From Agaricus subrufescens (taxonomy: Eukaryota; Basidiomycota; Agaricomycetes; Agaricales; Agaricaceae): 64,000 nucleotides of DNA. The translations under genes were made by a program, and so were the position numbers. Under the pieces are notes generated by a model, which saw nothing but the letters and a program-made list of their open reading frames with translations, searched no databases and was not told the DNA's origin. The stretch covers positions 2,867,564 to 2,931,563 of the forward strand of contig CM057062.1 in the NCBI GenBank assembly GCA_029945375.1, read 5' to 3'. Shown in pieces: positions 21,510 to 33,200 of this stretch (the first letter of the stretch is position 1; the number at the start of each line of letters is the position of its first letter).

Positions 21510-23308
21510 TTACAACTCCCCAGAGCATACACCTTCAACCCAAGCCCTATCACTCCTGACCGTAGTGAAATTCTCGTACCCATTCTCAGTGATAACAATA
21601 ACATCCTCAATCCTCACCCCACCCATCCCTTCATATTTCTTCAAAACCTCAACGTCTACGTACTTTGAATTGCGAGCTGGCGCAATGAGGTGTTGATGGA
21701 AATAAACTCCCGGTTCGACAGTCTATATTTAAACAAAAAAAAAAAGCATCATCAAGAATGTCTATCCAAAACAAATTTTGCAGAAGACTCACGACGACCA
21801 TTCCGACTTGCAAGGGCAACCGAAGCCTAAGCGCGGGATACAGCTTCTCATGACCAATATCCTCCTTGGGTATCGTATCATTCTTCGCCGGTCTACTAGC
21901 CTCCGGCGCATCATGCACATCCATCCCCAACGAATGTCCCAATCCGTGCGGGAAAAACGCCGCACTGACTCCGCTGTTCAGTATTTCTTCCTTGGTCCCG
22001 TTTTTGAACAATCCCAGTTCCAAAAAGCGGTTGACGAGGACTTTGTGGCACTCGAGATGGACTCTGTCCCAGTGGACGCCGGGTTTGATCATGTTGAATG
22101 CGGCGGTTTGCATTGAGAGGACTAGGTCGTAGATTTGGCCCGAGGTAGGTGTGAAGTGACCGTTGTTGCCGACGGGCATTGTTCGTGTGATGTCAGAGGC
22201 GTAGTTGTTGACTTCACATCCAGCGTCGATGAGCAAGACTTGGGGATTGATTACCTGGTTAGTGGGGCTGGTGAAAGAGTTGTTGTTGAGGTGATCGGTT
22301 GATTGGATGGGTCCCCATGCAAAGGCTTTGTCGTTGCAGCAGTAGTGGAGGGTGGCGGCTCTGTTGGATGACGCTACGATTGGGAGATAAGCTTGGTGTA
22401 TAGCCCTGATCGGAACAGCGTCAGTAGATAACCTGGTATAGATATACGAAGTAAACCTACCCTTCTCTGCGACAGGAAGCGACAAAGACTGCCTCCGCTT
22501 CCGCCTCCTTCTCGATCAGCCATTCTCCGGGCAACAAGGGGCGGGTGACGCCAGCGCCCTTCTCACGCGAGATCTTGTCCTTGACCGCCAGTCCGAGCAC
22601 CCGCATGACAGTCTCGTGAGCGCGGGAACTTATGGCGTTTGCTTTCTTGATCAGCGCCAGTTCGTCCGCGTCCTTGATCAGGCGGGTGCGTTGGAGGGCG
22701 GGAAGAAGATAATCATCGATCAAAGATGTGTTTCCTGTGAAATGGTCGAGGTAGTGAGAGGGGAGTTGAGGGAACAGCGGCGAGTTCCTGGGAAGGGTGT
22801 GGACCAGTGCGTCCGGAGCGCCTTGCAATAATGCACTGATGGCTCGGGGAAATGTTCCGGGATTCTCGATGGTGGTGGCATCAAAGAGCGATCGAGCCTG
22901 TGCGAGGTCCGGGGGAGGAATCGACCACATGATATCGGCCTCCTCGATTTCGGGAATGAAGAGCGTGGTGGTGGGGGGCCCGGCACCGGAGTAGGATGCC
23001 AGCAGGGCTGAGGAGGGCAGATTGCATCCTGTGAGGTAGAAAAAGTTGGATTCCTGGCGGAACAGGATCTCGCGGTCGGTGTCGTTCCGGAAGGGGGTCG
23101 CCTCGCCTGCAACAAGGAGGATCTGGGGCTGTGGGCGTGGTCAGTATGAGTCTGTGTGGCCGGGGAAGCGGGGAGCCGCACCTTGGCGCGCTCGGATTCC
23201 GGCAGGAGGGCCAGGAGCTGCTGAAAGGTTCGCTGGACGTGCTGCTGGGCTGGGCGAGTGTCAGCGACGGGCAGCGCACATTTCTGGCGACATACCCTGA
23301 TATGGCAT
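21510..23308 (-). CDS. Xaa-Pro dipeptidase (prolidase, M24 metallopeptidase)
   Basis: This enzyme hydrolyses X-Pro dipeptides using two metal ions. The model starts at 23308 (MPYQ, joined by an intron to QQHVQRTF), continues through ILLVAGEATPF and FRQESNFFYLTGC (characteristic of the PEPD group), and has a short intron before AIHQAYLPIVASS. Metal ligands expected for M24 are visible in order: Asp in LLIDAGCE, Asp in ASDITRTMP, His in FFPHGLGHSLG, Glu in TVEPGVYF (after an intron ending at 21723), and Glu in GGVRIEDV. Human PEPD shows the same series. There is no signal peptide, so it is probably cytosolic. Exon 1 is short and its acceptor (CCCAG with two nearby options) is ambiguous, but the catalytic half is clear. 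It is divergent from the next gene with a 389-nt shared upstream region. Confidence 0.85.
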
Positions 23309-23697
23309 CGTGTCGAGAGCAGCATCGTGATCGATCTCGCCCGCTGCCTGACTACCGGCAACTGCCGACGAAGCTCGACGAAGCGCGACTCGGTTGACGA
23401 CCAGGCGCGTCTAATCCGCGACACGTCGTTCCCAAAAGGCTAAATACGTGCGGCGGAATTCACAGAACTGACATCAGTCGTCGAGCGCTTCACACGTCAT
23501 GGAGTCTGCAGCACAGGTGGCGTTGATTTGGGCGTAACAATCCAGCCATCACCCCCCCATCAATTGTTCGGTCCACGGTTTCGTGCAGGGAAAAATACAA
23601 ATGCTTGACATGTGGCAGATGTCGAATAGCATCGTACGCGGGGCGTCCCTCTCTATCATCTCCCTCTCAACTCTATCCCCCAGGCCCGCGGTTAATT
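23309..23697. other. Divergent intergenic promoter region
   Basis: 389 nt between the prolidase (minus) and a disordered-protein gene (plus). No clear TATA box; presumably carries both promoters. Confidence 0.5.
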
Positions 23698-26680
23698 ATG
23701 GAACGCCAGCTCACGGAGGGCGTACAAAGGCCTCGAGCTGTGCTTCAGGGTCTCGCGACGCCATCCGGGCTTCCTGTCTCTCATCCGCCAGAGATGCTTA
23801 TAGGGAACGCAGCGGAAACCATGCATCGGGTGAGTGAGATTTTAATCAGACCATGCTACTCGCCATGTGCCTATCTCGATGTTCCAGGAATCAGCTCTAG
23901 TGTCCTCGACTTGGATAGTCCCCGAGGGGGCTCCCTTCCCCCTCAAATCCAGCGGCAGCTTCTACAGCCACCACTCTTGGGCGGATTCGACAATCTCCCC
24001 CTATGAAGAACCCACCGCATCCCCCGCCGCCTCACCCTTCAACACACCCAACCCGTCTCGCTCCCATCTATTCGTGCCTCCACCCTCCACACGCCCGACT
24101 CCCTATTCGGCTCCAGCCTCATCACGGGCCTCTGAGCTGACTATGACAGAGTCAAGCGAGGTATCGTCTCTGGAGAGCAGTCTCCCTCACCCTAGAGGCA
24201 AGGTCGAGGAGAAGAAGGAGAAGAAGGAGAAGAAAACAAAACTCGGCAAGATGTATCAACAAGCCTCGAAATCAACCAAGGCAATCTCGAGGCTATTTTT
24301 TCACTCCCCTCCTTCCGGTGGCGCTGTTAAATCGTCGGCACCGAAGGCACCTCTTCCTCTCATCATCCCGCCTGAAGACGATCCCGTTATTGATCCCTTT
24401 GCTTCGGGCAAATTTGTTTCTTCGTACGGGCTTTCTCCGGTAGAGACAACCCCACCTACGACTCTCCAGCGGGCTAAAAGCGTTCTCGGAGCTGAGCCAA
24501 CCAAGACCGAACTTTTGGCACCTCCTCTTTCTTCCCCTCCCACTACCTCCGATTTTCCCTCACCGAGAAGTCCGAATCAAGTCTTGGAACGAAAGCGAAC
24601 AAGAAGCCGTGAAGTACCATTTCCGTCCAATGCCGAACCCTCGAGTAGTATTTCCTCGCCGCCGCCTCCAAGGGCTCGTTCAATATCTGTGACTGCTACC
24701 CGGACTCCAAAGTCTTTTCATCACGATACCCCTCCGCCCATGCCAGCCATGCCCTCAACAGCACCCACAGAACGTCCCTGGACGGCAAACGACCTCCGTG
24801 CACAACTTTTACCCCAACCTTTCCCCGTTTCTACGCCTGAACAAATCACCCGTCCTCGGACTTACTCCCTATCAGAGGCAAAATACCGGGCCACCGTCCA
24901 ACAGACCAAAGCTGTACCGCAACTGAAAGACGATATCAAGTCAGGTTCTAATAATGCTGATCTGCGACCTTTCCCAGTCTTTCCTCCCACGGCAGATGAT
25001 AGCGCAGCCGCCGTTCAAACTCAGACGCAAGTTTCTGATTCTGATTTAGGCTTGAATGCGCTAGATGGGAGGGTCCCATCATCTTCATCACCTCTGATGT
25101 CATCTTTGAGAGGAAATTACCTAAAATCGTCTCTTGACGGGCAGTGGCGGCCGACTGCGGGTCTAGCGAAAGATATGGGCCCCACTGTGGAACTGCATAG
25201 TCCTTCAATGTCTGAAAGCCGTCTAAAGCCGTTACCACCAGTAGTTGCGGATGGAATGTCAGAAGGTTCCCGTTGGGGAGAAGGAAGCGTCTCCACCTCA
25301 TCTGAGAAACCCCTGCCTACCCCATATCAACAGGACCAATCTGTCGGAAAGCCTGTTCTCCATCCGTTGTTGACCCAAAACCTTTCATCTTCGGCTATCT
25401 CAAGTGATAGTGAAACACTAGTAAACGGGTCTCCTCGAAACCAGCAAAATTTGCTACCTCGTTCCCCATCTCTTCCCGACCTTCGCCCCGGTCTTGCTGA
25501 TGGGCAGTCTGTGCCCAAGGACAAGCTTATCCCTCACTCGGAACTAAGAAGGCTTTCTGGTGTTCATTTACGGTCACCTTCGTTACCTAATTTCTCAGAC
25601 AGGTCTTTGCCTCAGGTGCTGCCTGCTGCAATTGTTGATCGTTTGAAGCTGAGGGATCGGAGCTCGCCTCGTCCGAAAAGTCGCATGTCGTCTACAGGTT
25701 CGGTACCATCAACTGAACGGCCTGTGGTAGTCGCTTCGGGATCAAACCCGAATCGTGCGCAGTCTGTCAGACGAGATATCGGGCTTCGCGCATATTCCCA
25801 AGCGTCGGTACGCCCATTAGCCATCCACGAGAAAAAAGATGGTAGTTCAGAAATTTCCTCGACATTCCGGTTTGGACGTACGCGTATACCCCTGGATTCA
25901 TCATCATTAGTGCTGAGTTCCCAAAATGGTGTTACGATAATAGAATCGCCTCCTTCACCTGCGACGTCACCTCTTTCTCAGGCTGGGAGGAGACTTAGGT
26001 CTCCGTCTGTTCCGGATCTTCGTGCGAGGGCACATGCTACTACAGGTAGTCGCAGTCAATTATCGATATCGACTCTTACTCCTCCTCCTCCCAATCCATC
26101 TCGCCATGTCCAAAGCTATTCTCATTCTCATTCTATTCCTGTACCTCCGACACCGCCTCTTCCCGAAACCTACAAACCCCGAACTTCCTCCTCGAACATG
26201 AAATCCGAAACGCCTTCATCCTCAATCTCTTTTCCTTCGCCGGCTTCGAATAACGTCAATTTTTGTAGACCGAAATTAAACCTCACGAGGCCGATGGAGA
26301 TTTCGTATCCCCCGAGTAAAAAAGCTGAGAAATTGTTGCATGAGTGTTTTGATGAGGAGTTGAGGGATGTGGGGTTTATGGGGGTTGGTGATGATGAATT
26401 GGGGGGAGGGAAGGTGGTGAGGACACCTTCTGTGGTGGTTTCGTCGTCTGTGGGTAATGAGGGATTGGATCGGCGGAGGATGTTGCATAGGTTTAGATCA
26501 CTTTCGGCGGTGAAGGGACAGGGGCGGGGACGAAGTGGTGGTGGTGGTGGTGGTGTACCGCCTGTGCCTCCGATGCCTGCTTCGCCTCTTCCTCCTCTTC
26601 CTCCGGTAATGCCTTTGACTGTGTCAAGGACGAAAGAGGGATCTGTACGTGGTCCGACTGTTATCGGCGCCGCTTTGTAA
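23698..26680 (+). CDS. Large disordered Ser/Pro-rich protein with 14-3-3-type motifs
   Basis: Two exons, 23698-23829 and 23888-26680, give 974 aa. I recognise no folded domain. The protein is rich in Ser, Pro, Arg and Thr. A Lys/Glu run (EEKKEKKEKKTKLGKMY) lies near residue 170, a short ordered-looking piece KLLHECFDEELRDVGFMG lies near 860, and a Gly then Pro-rich stretch ends the chain. Three copies of RSPS(L/V)P start near residues 569, 606 and 748, matching the mode-1 14-3-3 ligand RSxSxP, which binds when the second Ser is phosphorylated. Numerous SP and RxxS sites suggest a heavily phosphorylated scaffold, but the role is unknown. The first exon start was chosen because it reads directly into the long exon after a GTGAGT donor. 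Confidence 0.7.
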
Positions 26681-27888
26681 TTTGTCGCTCTTTTCTTTTT
26701 GTTTTTTGTTTTTTCTATTTTTTTTAATCTGGATTTGGATTTGGATTTGCATCCCCTGGTTATTATTGTTGATTTGGTTTAATGGTCATTCTTTAACATT
26801 ATGTACACCGCTCATTCATTAACAAAACATTTTATCTTATGTGATTTTTGTGTGTGGTTGTAATGTGATGAGGGGGCTGTGTGCCTTCGTAGATAATACA
26901 AGAGTATTATGGGCTTTTTTGAAGTCGTGCGTGTGGATAGATATGCAGCGGTGTTGATTTTGAGTGAGCATGTGAATTGGATGTCTTATTATAACATGGT
27001 GCATGTTGTTATTTTACAGACTTTTCTTTGATAAGATTCAGCAAAGTAATGGTTGTGTGCAGCCACGGCGCACCTTGTTATTTTAGAGAATTCTCTTTCG
27101 ATAAGTATCAGCAACTGTTTCAGCGGCTTGATCGTTTGATGAGTAGGTGCGGCGTAAACGCAATGAATTTGAATCTGATATGATCACACTGGAAGAAGTA
27201 ACGTAAAACCAAAAGTACTGCCACTTTCTAGGTGTGTTTCAATCTTATAATCCGGTCGCATTGAGTCTCTGCATTTTTGATTATCTGCACAAGTAACTCG
27301 CGACTCAGTGAGAAGGAGGTACCGCTCCATATGAGCACGGATTTAATGTCAACCTCAGACTACTCCTGATGGCATCGCCCCGATGCCAAGAGTATAAACT
27401 TCAACCATCACTACTAAAAATAGAATGTAATCAACTAATTTTCATCCCAGCTCTTCCATCGTTCTTTTCACTTGAAACGCCCTTCGCTTTTTCGTTCTCT
27501 CGTATGAAAAAGTACGGGTATCCGGTTAGAATCGGCTAATGTTATGTCAGAAATATCACTGAGTATAATAAATCATACATCAACTTGGAGACGAAACAGT
27601 GATCATGATTAGTCCTGGTTTCGAACAGATCTTGCATGTCACATCGTCGTCAAGATGATATGTGCTCTCGGATGTGTACCTTGGAAATGGAGCATGACCG
27701 TACCGCTTGACCCGAGGAAGGTTGCTACGCGTATGATATATAAGTGGTCGTTGCTAGTTGTGGTCGTGGATAGTTTATGAATCTTCTCGTTGCCCTTCCA
27801 TCACCTTGCGCTGGCCGCAATTGAATTTCCACTGCCACTCTTTCTGATCTTGTGTCTTGATTTCATATCTGAATCTGCTTCCATAGAG
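26681..27888. other. Intergenic region with promoter of the next gene
   Basis: About 1.2 kb. The left end is T-rich and includes a short (TGGATT) repeat near 26730, likely the 3' UTR of the upstream gene. No coding potential is visible in the middle. Confidence 0.55.
27737..27744 (+). promoter_or_regulatory. TATA-like box
   Basis: TATATAAG lies about 145 nt before the start codon of the gene at 27889, at a plausible distance for a basal promoter with a short 5' UTR. Confidence 0.35.
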
Positions 27889-28906
27889 ATGCAGAAAATC
27901 CCACTCAATATTCGCATTCCTTCTCCGCTTTCGCCTGCAAACATCCATCAGGGGCAACGTCCTCTCGGAGGTCAGAGTTTACTCTATAAAACTTACGATG
28001 ATTATTTCAATATGGAAGAGGTGTGTAACCGAGATGTTTTGACCGGGCGTCACTGATCACATAGGGTGTATTTAGGATGCATCACCACTGATGACTCCTT
28101 CTCTCCTTTCAGCCTCTTCGACACTACTCAGCCCTTTATACATACAGACGTCTAAACACAACCTTCCAGTGACTCCTGATACAGAGTTCAACAAATTCTT
28201 CTTTGTACTCAGTGCAAGTTCACCAAGTGATATTGTTACATGCACGCCTATTTCTCCGGTGAAGAAGGGGGACATACCAGATGCTCTTGTACATCTCCTC
28301 CCTCGGAGATCTAATTCTCTTCTGGATGTTGTGAGTGTTGTAAACGTATCCGGGTCCCTTAAACTTCCTGAGCCGAGAAAGAATTCCGCTCCGAACTTAC
28401 GACAAGAGCAAGTCTCTCATCATGAACATGATGCATCGACCAAGACCGTGACCCCTGGAAAAATTCGGCCTCTGCCTCCCATACCTGTTCTTTTACGTGA
28501 CAACAACGCTGCGGTACCAATGGCACGTGCTTTCACTGAGCCAGCTAAAATGCCCGCCTCATCCCATGTCCAAGTTACTTCTGTGCCATCTACGCCAAAC
28601 CAACCCGTTTCGTTGACTCACACTCGAGTTCTAACGCCACTTCGCCGATCGGATTTGTCACGGCCCATATCTGATCCTCGATCCAACAAAACACATTCGC
28701 AAAGCGTTCCACTTCCCCACTTTGCGTCGGCTTTGAAATATCGAGTGAGGAAAGGTGGACGGACGGATGTTGTTATTCCACCATCGCGGGTAAAGCAGGT
28801 GAAGCATGGTCGTGGAAGGACCTTACCTTTCCCAGCTCCTATCCAATCTGCCTTTGCGCCTCCTTCGATTCCTGGATCGGAGAGAACGCCGTACGGGTAT
28901 TTTTGA
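27889..28906 (+). CDS. Disordered Ser/Pro-rich protein
   Basis: Two exons, 27889-28020 and 28076-28906, give 320 aa. No domain is recognised. It opens with MQKIPLNIRIPSPLSP, then has TP/SP-rich stretches (PVTPDTEF, TPISPVKK), a PLPPIP proline motif near residue 170, and a basic C-terminal part with KYRVRKGGRTDVV and KHGRGRTLPFP. Both this protein and the upstream 974-aa one are low-complexity Ser/Pro proteins with two exons and a 132-nt first exon, which may reflect chance. The intron was placed so that NMEE joins DASPLMTP. The function is unknown; a regulatory or scaffold role is only a guess. Confidence 0.6.
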
Positions 28907-30279
28907 TGGGTTTTATTGCTGTAGTGTTTTCGGATATGTAGCCTTATTCCCGGTTTAAGATGTCAAGGACTTACTATGATCATGTTGTGTTGGACCTTAG
29001 CAATGTCTTGTAATGACGTTCTGTAAATCAATATTATTTCTTAATCTACTGCAACGACAAACCATTAAGACAAGTAGTATATAGATAAGGATAAGCGATT
29101 GAAGTCAATTAATTGTACACTGAATAGATCGATTCACTAGGCTAAGAAAAAAAAATAAAACATATGTTTATATTGATTGATCAAAGTGAAATAATTGGTT
29201 CGATAAGTATATTGTTATTGCAGTGTAATAGTGATTATGAAATCTGAAATCTGAAATCTGAAATGGAGCTAAGCGAACGCGTTGCCGTGTCTCGTTATTT
29301 TTTCTACTGAATTTGATTTTGAGCCAACTTAAGCACGCAGGCTTTGATTGTATTGAGGTGATATAGATTCCTTTCAAGTGTTCACAGCGAGGTGATAATA
29401 TTCCTCAGAGACGAAGCCCGTCATCATATGGGTCGCACTGGTATGGGCAGGAACATGAATTCAAGGTCAATGGTTAGACTTTAAAGTTCCGCTGGCGACT
29501 TCCTACGCTTTAAAAGAGATAAGGGATGATACTTGACTCCTGGGCCAATCAAATAAAGATCGAGCATGAGCTTGGTGAGGTCCACGGGGACAACACAGAG
29601 ACTGCTGAGTATATACATATTTGCGGTGTTATATTAATCCGGTTTCAGGAACACTAAGATACCAAAATTTTTCTCCTCTTCATTTCGGAAGGAATGGACA
29701 TTGGCCACGGCTCTGATATCTGAGTGAATCCGATTGGGTTATCGTCTCTCGGAAGAGGAGAATTTGAGACGCGTAAGGTATTACTATGCACTTTCTTTGA
29801 AGGTCTCGGCTGATACGTACGTCACAAGCGGGCCCATGCACGATTTTCAATACATCAGGGCCGCGTAACTACCTGTATATGTATTTGTATCCCCATGAGG
29901 ATGACCATTTCAAGTAAGTATGTGCCGCCACCAGTGCCCAGGCAGATAATTGGCACTGAGGATAGGCGTTGGAGGCTGCCTTCCTTCTTCAGTGAGAAGA
30001 TGAAGGAAGAACTTCTGCGCAAGAAGCGTCACGTCACCAACTTACAGATCTCTTGTGCTGTTTATGAGAATGGATTTCTACTCGTTCCCCCGCCCGGTTG
30101 AAATTCAGAACTAATGAACATAAGCCAACAAATTCGATTGGTCCATTTGGGGTTCTCGGTATACTATTTCAGTGTATAATATCACCACCGTGTCTTCTTC
30201 CGGGAAGCCCCAACCATAGGTCTCCAGTGACTCCACGCCTCTCAGCAACACACTTGATTCTTACTTATCCGAGCCTTCT
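28907..30279. other. Intergenic region upstream of the urea carboxylase gene
   Basis: About 1.4 kb. Contains a small tandem repeat with unit GAAATCT, three copies near 29239-29260. A 68-codon open frame at 29895-30101 starting MRMTISSKYVPPP has no support beyond being open. Nothing else is seen. Confidence 0.5.
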
Positions 30280-33200
30280 ATGTCATCGACAGCCCCGCCA
30301 ACTCGCTATGGGGAACATACCCTGTTAATCCCTAACCGAGGCGAAATTGCTCTCAGGATCATTCGCACGGCAAAGAAACTCGGTCTTCGGACCATCAGTA
30401 TCTATACACCTGCAGACGCAACTTCTCCACATGTCACCCTGGCCGATACCGCTGTCGCATCACCCCCTCCACCCGGTGATAGTGCTACAGAAGGCGCATG
30501 CTATCTCAATCAGGCGGCTATCCTTGAAATCTGCAAGTCCCATAATGTCACGCTCGTTCACCCAGGCTATGGCTTCCTTTCGGAAAACGCAGAATTTGCG
30601 GAGAAGGTGGAAAAGGCTGGTATGGGCTGGTTAGGCCCGAGAGGGGACACTATCCAGTTGATGGGATTGAAGCATTTGGCACGAGACATAGTCAAATCTG
30701 TCGGTCTGGAGGTTGCTCCTGGTTCGGAGGGGCTTGTGAAGGATAATATTGAAGAGATTGTCAAGAATATTGGCCTTCCTGTGATCTTTAAAGCTAGCGC
30801 GGGTGGTGGTGGGCTTGGAATGGTTGTCTGCGAGAAAATGGAGGATGTTGAGAGCGCTTTTGAGGGCGCACGGAGTAGAGCCAAGGTGCGTTACACACGA
30901 TATTCGGTGTTGTGATTTTGGGAGAGATGAACCCGTCCGAGCAGACTCTTTTTGGTAATGACGGAATGTTTATCGAAAAGTATATTCCTCGCGCGAGACA
31001 TGTCGAAGTACAGGTAAGCAATCGTCCTTGCATTTCTCAGATAACTCTGAAGAGAAAATATAATCAAGGTGTTTGGTGACGGTGAAGGGAACGTCATCCA
31101 CTTGAGAGAAAGGGAGTGTAGTACCCAGCGGAGGCACCAAAAAGTAATCGAAGAGTGCCCGAGTCCTTTCTTGGAGGAACATCCAGGTTTGCAGAAGAGG
31201 TTTATCAATCGACTACTTTTAAAACTGATTATAATGCAGGTTTAAGGGAGAAGATGTGTAATGCAGCTGTAGCTTTGTGTCGTGCAATCCGTTACGAATC
31301 CGCTGGTATTTATCTCGAGTTGCATTCAAGGGAATTGTGCTTATAATTAATAGGAACGGTCGAGTTTTTGGTTGACGACACAACTGGCGCGTTCTATTTC
31401 TTAGAAATGAACACCCGTATTCAAGTGGAACATCCTATTACCGAAGTCACGCACGATAACCTCGACCTTGTTGAAATGATGATCAAACACACTGTTGCAA
31501 AGAGAGCGGGTGAAAAATCTCCAATTGTCATGGATCAAACACATTGGGATAGTATCTACAACCGTGCGAGAGGGGGCGGACGGGGATTTGCGATCGAGGG
31601 ACGCGTTTACGCCGAAAATCCGGCAGAGCGATTCTTACCATCTCCTGGATTATTGCAGAGTGTCAAATTGGAGGAAAATTATCCGTGGTTGAGGATAGAT
31701 AGCTGGGTAACATTTCTTGCGATCATAGTGTCGCGACATCCCTGATCAGAAATCTAGATCTCGACCGGCACTCAAGTGACTCTTCACTTTGATCCTATGC
31801 TTTCTAAAATAATTGTCTACGGAAGTACACGCAAAGAAGCGATTTCGCGATTCCTCCAAGCGCTGGAGGAGTGTCAAGTCTGTGGTCCACCAAATAATAT
31901 GGACTATTTGAAAGCCATTGCAACAAGCTCAACGTTCACGGAAGGTCGAGTCACGACGAGGTTCTTGGACGTTTTAGAGTACACCCCAAGGTAGGAGTAT
32001 TTTGTCTCTCCCTTGAATGATTTGTGTTAAGCATAATTCAGTGTGATGAAGGTAATGGCGGCTGGTTTGGAGATGACGGTCCAAGATTTACCAGGACGCC
32101 TAACGGGTAGAGGAATTCCTAGAAGTGGGCCAATGGATCCCATCGCTTTCTCCGTCGCAAACCTGTTGGTTGGGAACGACAAAGACACTGAGGGGATCGA
32201 GACAATGCTTGTTCCCGGAGTTCCTGTTAGATTCAAGTTCACCCGTCGTGCCGTTGTCGCCATTACAGGGAGAGAAATCGAGATTAAGATAAATGGCAAG
32301 GGGGCTAAAGCATGGTCCAGATTGATCGTTCCTGAAGCCGCCACTCTTGAAATCATCGCAAATACGGAGCGTGGAAAAGGTGGTCTGAGGACATATCTTG
32401 CCATTCATGGCGGGTTTCCAAATGTACCTAAATACCTCGGTTCTAAGTCGACTTCCATGGGTTTGGGCGGTTATCAGGTATGCACAGGATCGGCCTCACT
32501 GAATTGTGATTCTGAAATTTACGTGTTCAGGGACGGTCCTTATTACCTGGCGATATCCTTGCGTTACGAGATCCTTCCGAGCTTGTCACGTCCGACTATT
32601 CGCTTCCCCAAACAATTGTACCGGTGTACCCTCGTAATTGGACCCTCTACGTTCTACCAGGTCCTCAGGACGATGAAGAATTCGTAACTGAAGAGGGCCT
32701 TTCTCTTTTCTATTCGACTCCATGGCATGTCAGTCCTTCCAGCGGCCGGACTGGTATTAGGCTTGAATCTTCAGAGAAGATACGATGGGCCAGAACTAGT
32801 GGAGGCCAAGGCGGTGGTCATCCGAGCAACATACTCGATAATGCTTACGCTCGTGGCTCTGTGAACATCAATGGCGACACGCCGATCATTTTGGGGAACG
32901 AAGGCCCAGATATGGGTGGCTACATTTGTTTGTGTGTAGTGGCCACAGGGGATCTGTGCGTAATGGTTTGGACAGCTCGAAACGATTGACTAATGTTCTC
33001 ATAGGTGGAAACTTGGTCAGATTAGCCCTGGAGACACGATTGTATTCCAGCGTGTTTCTCATGCACAAGCTGCCAAAATCACGGAGCACCATGAAAAGTA
33101 TATCGCTGGCGTGCAAGATATCATCAAGGGGGAAACGGCTTCTGGACTAGTGTTGTATAGTGACAGTCTGAAAGACGAACCTTACTCATCGAAATTATCC

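Noticed and set aside
22720..23424. Long alternative frame rich in Arg, Pro and Ser opposite and within the prolidase 5' part
   Set aside because: It overlaps exons with clear M24 homology and has the composition of a GC-rich out-of-frame reading.
24301..25301. Minus-strand frames within the 974-aa disordered protein gene
   Set aside because: They are complements of a Ser/Pro-rich frame without stops, a known source of false frames.
29895..30101. 68-codon small frame upstream of the urea carboxylase gene
   Set aside because: Open but unsupported; it lies in the probable promoter or 5' UTR and has no family resemblance.
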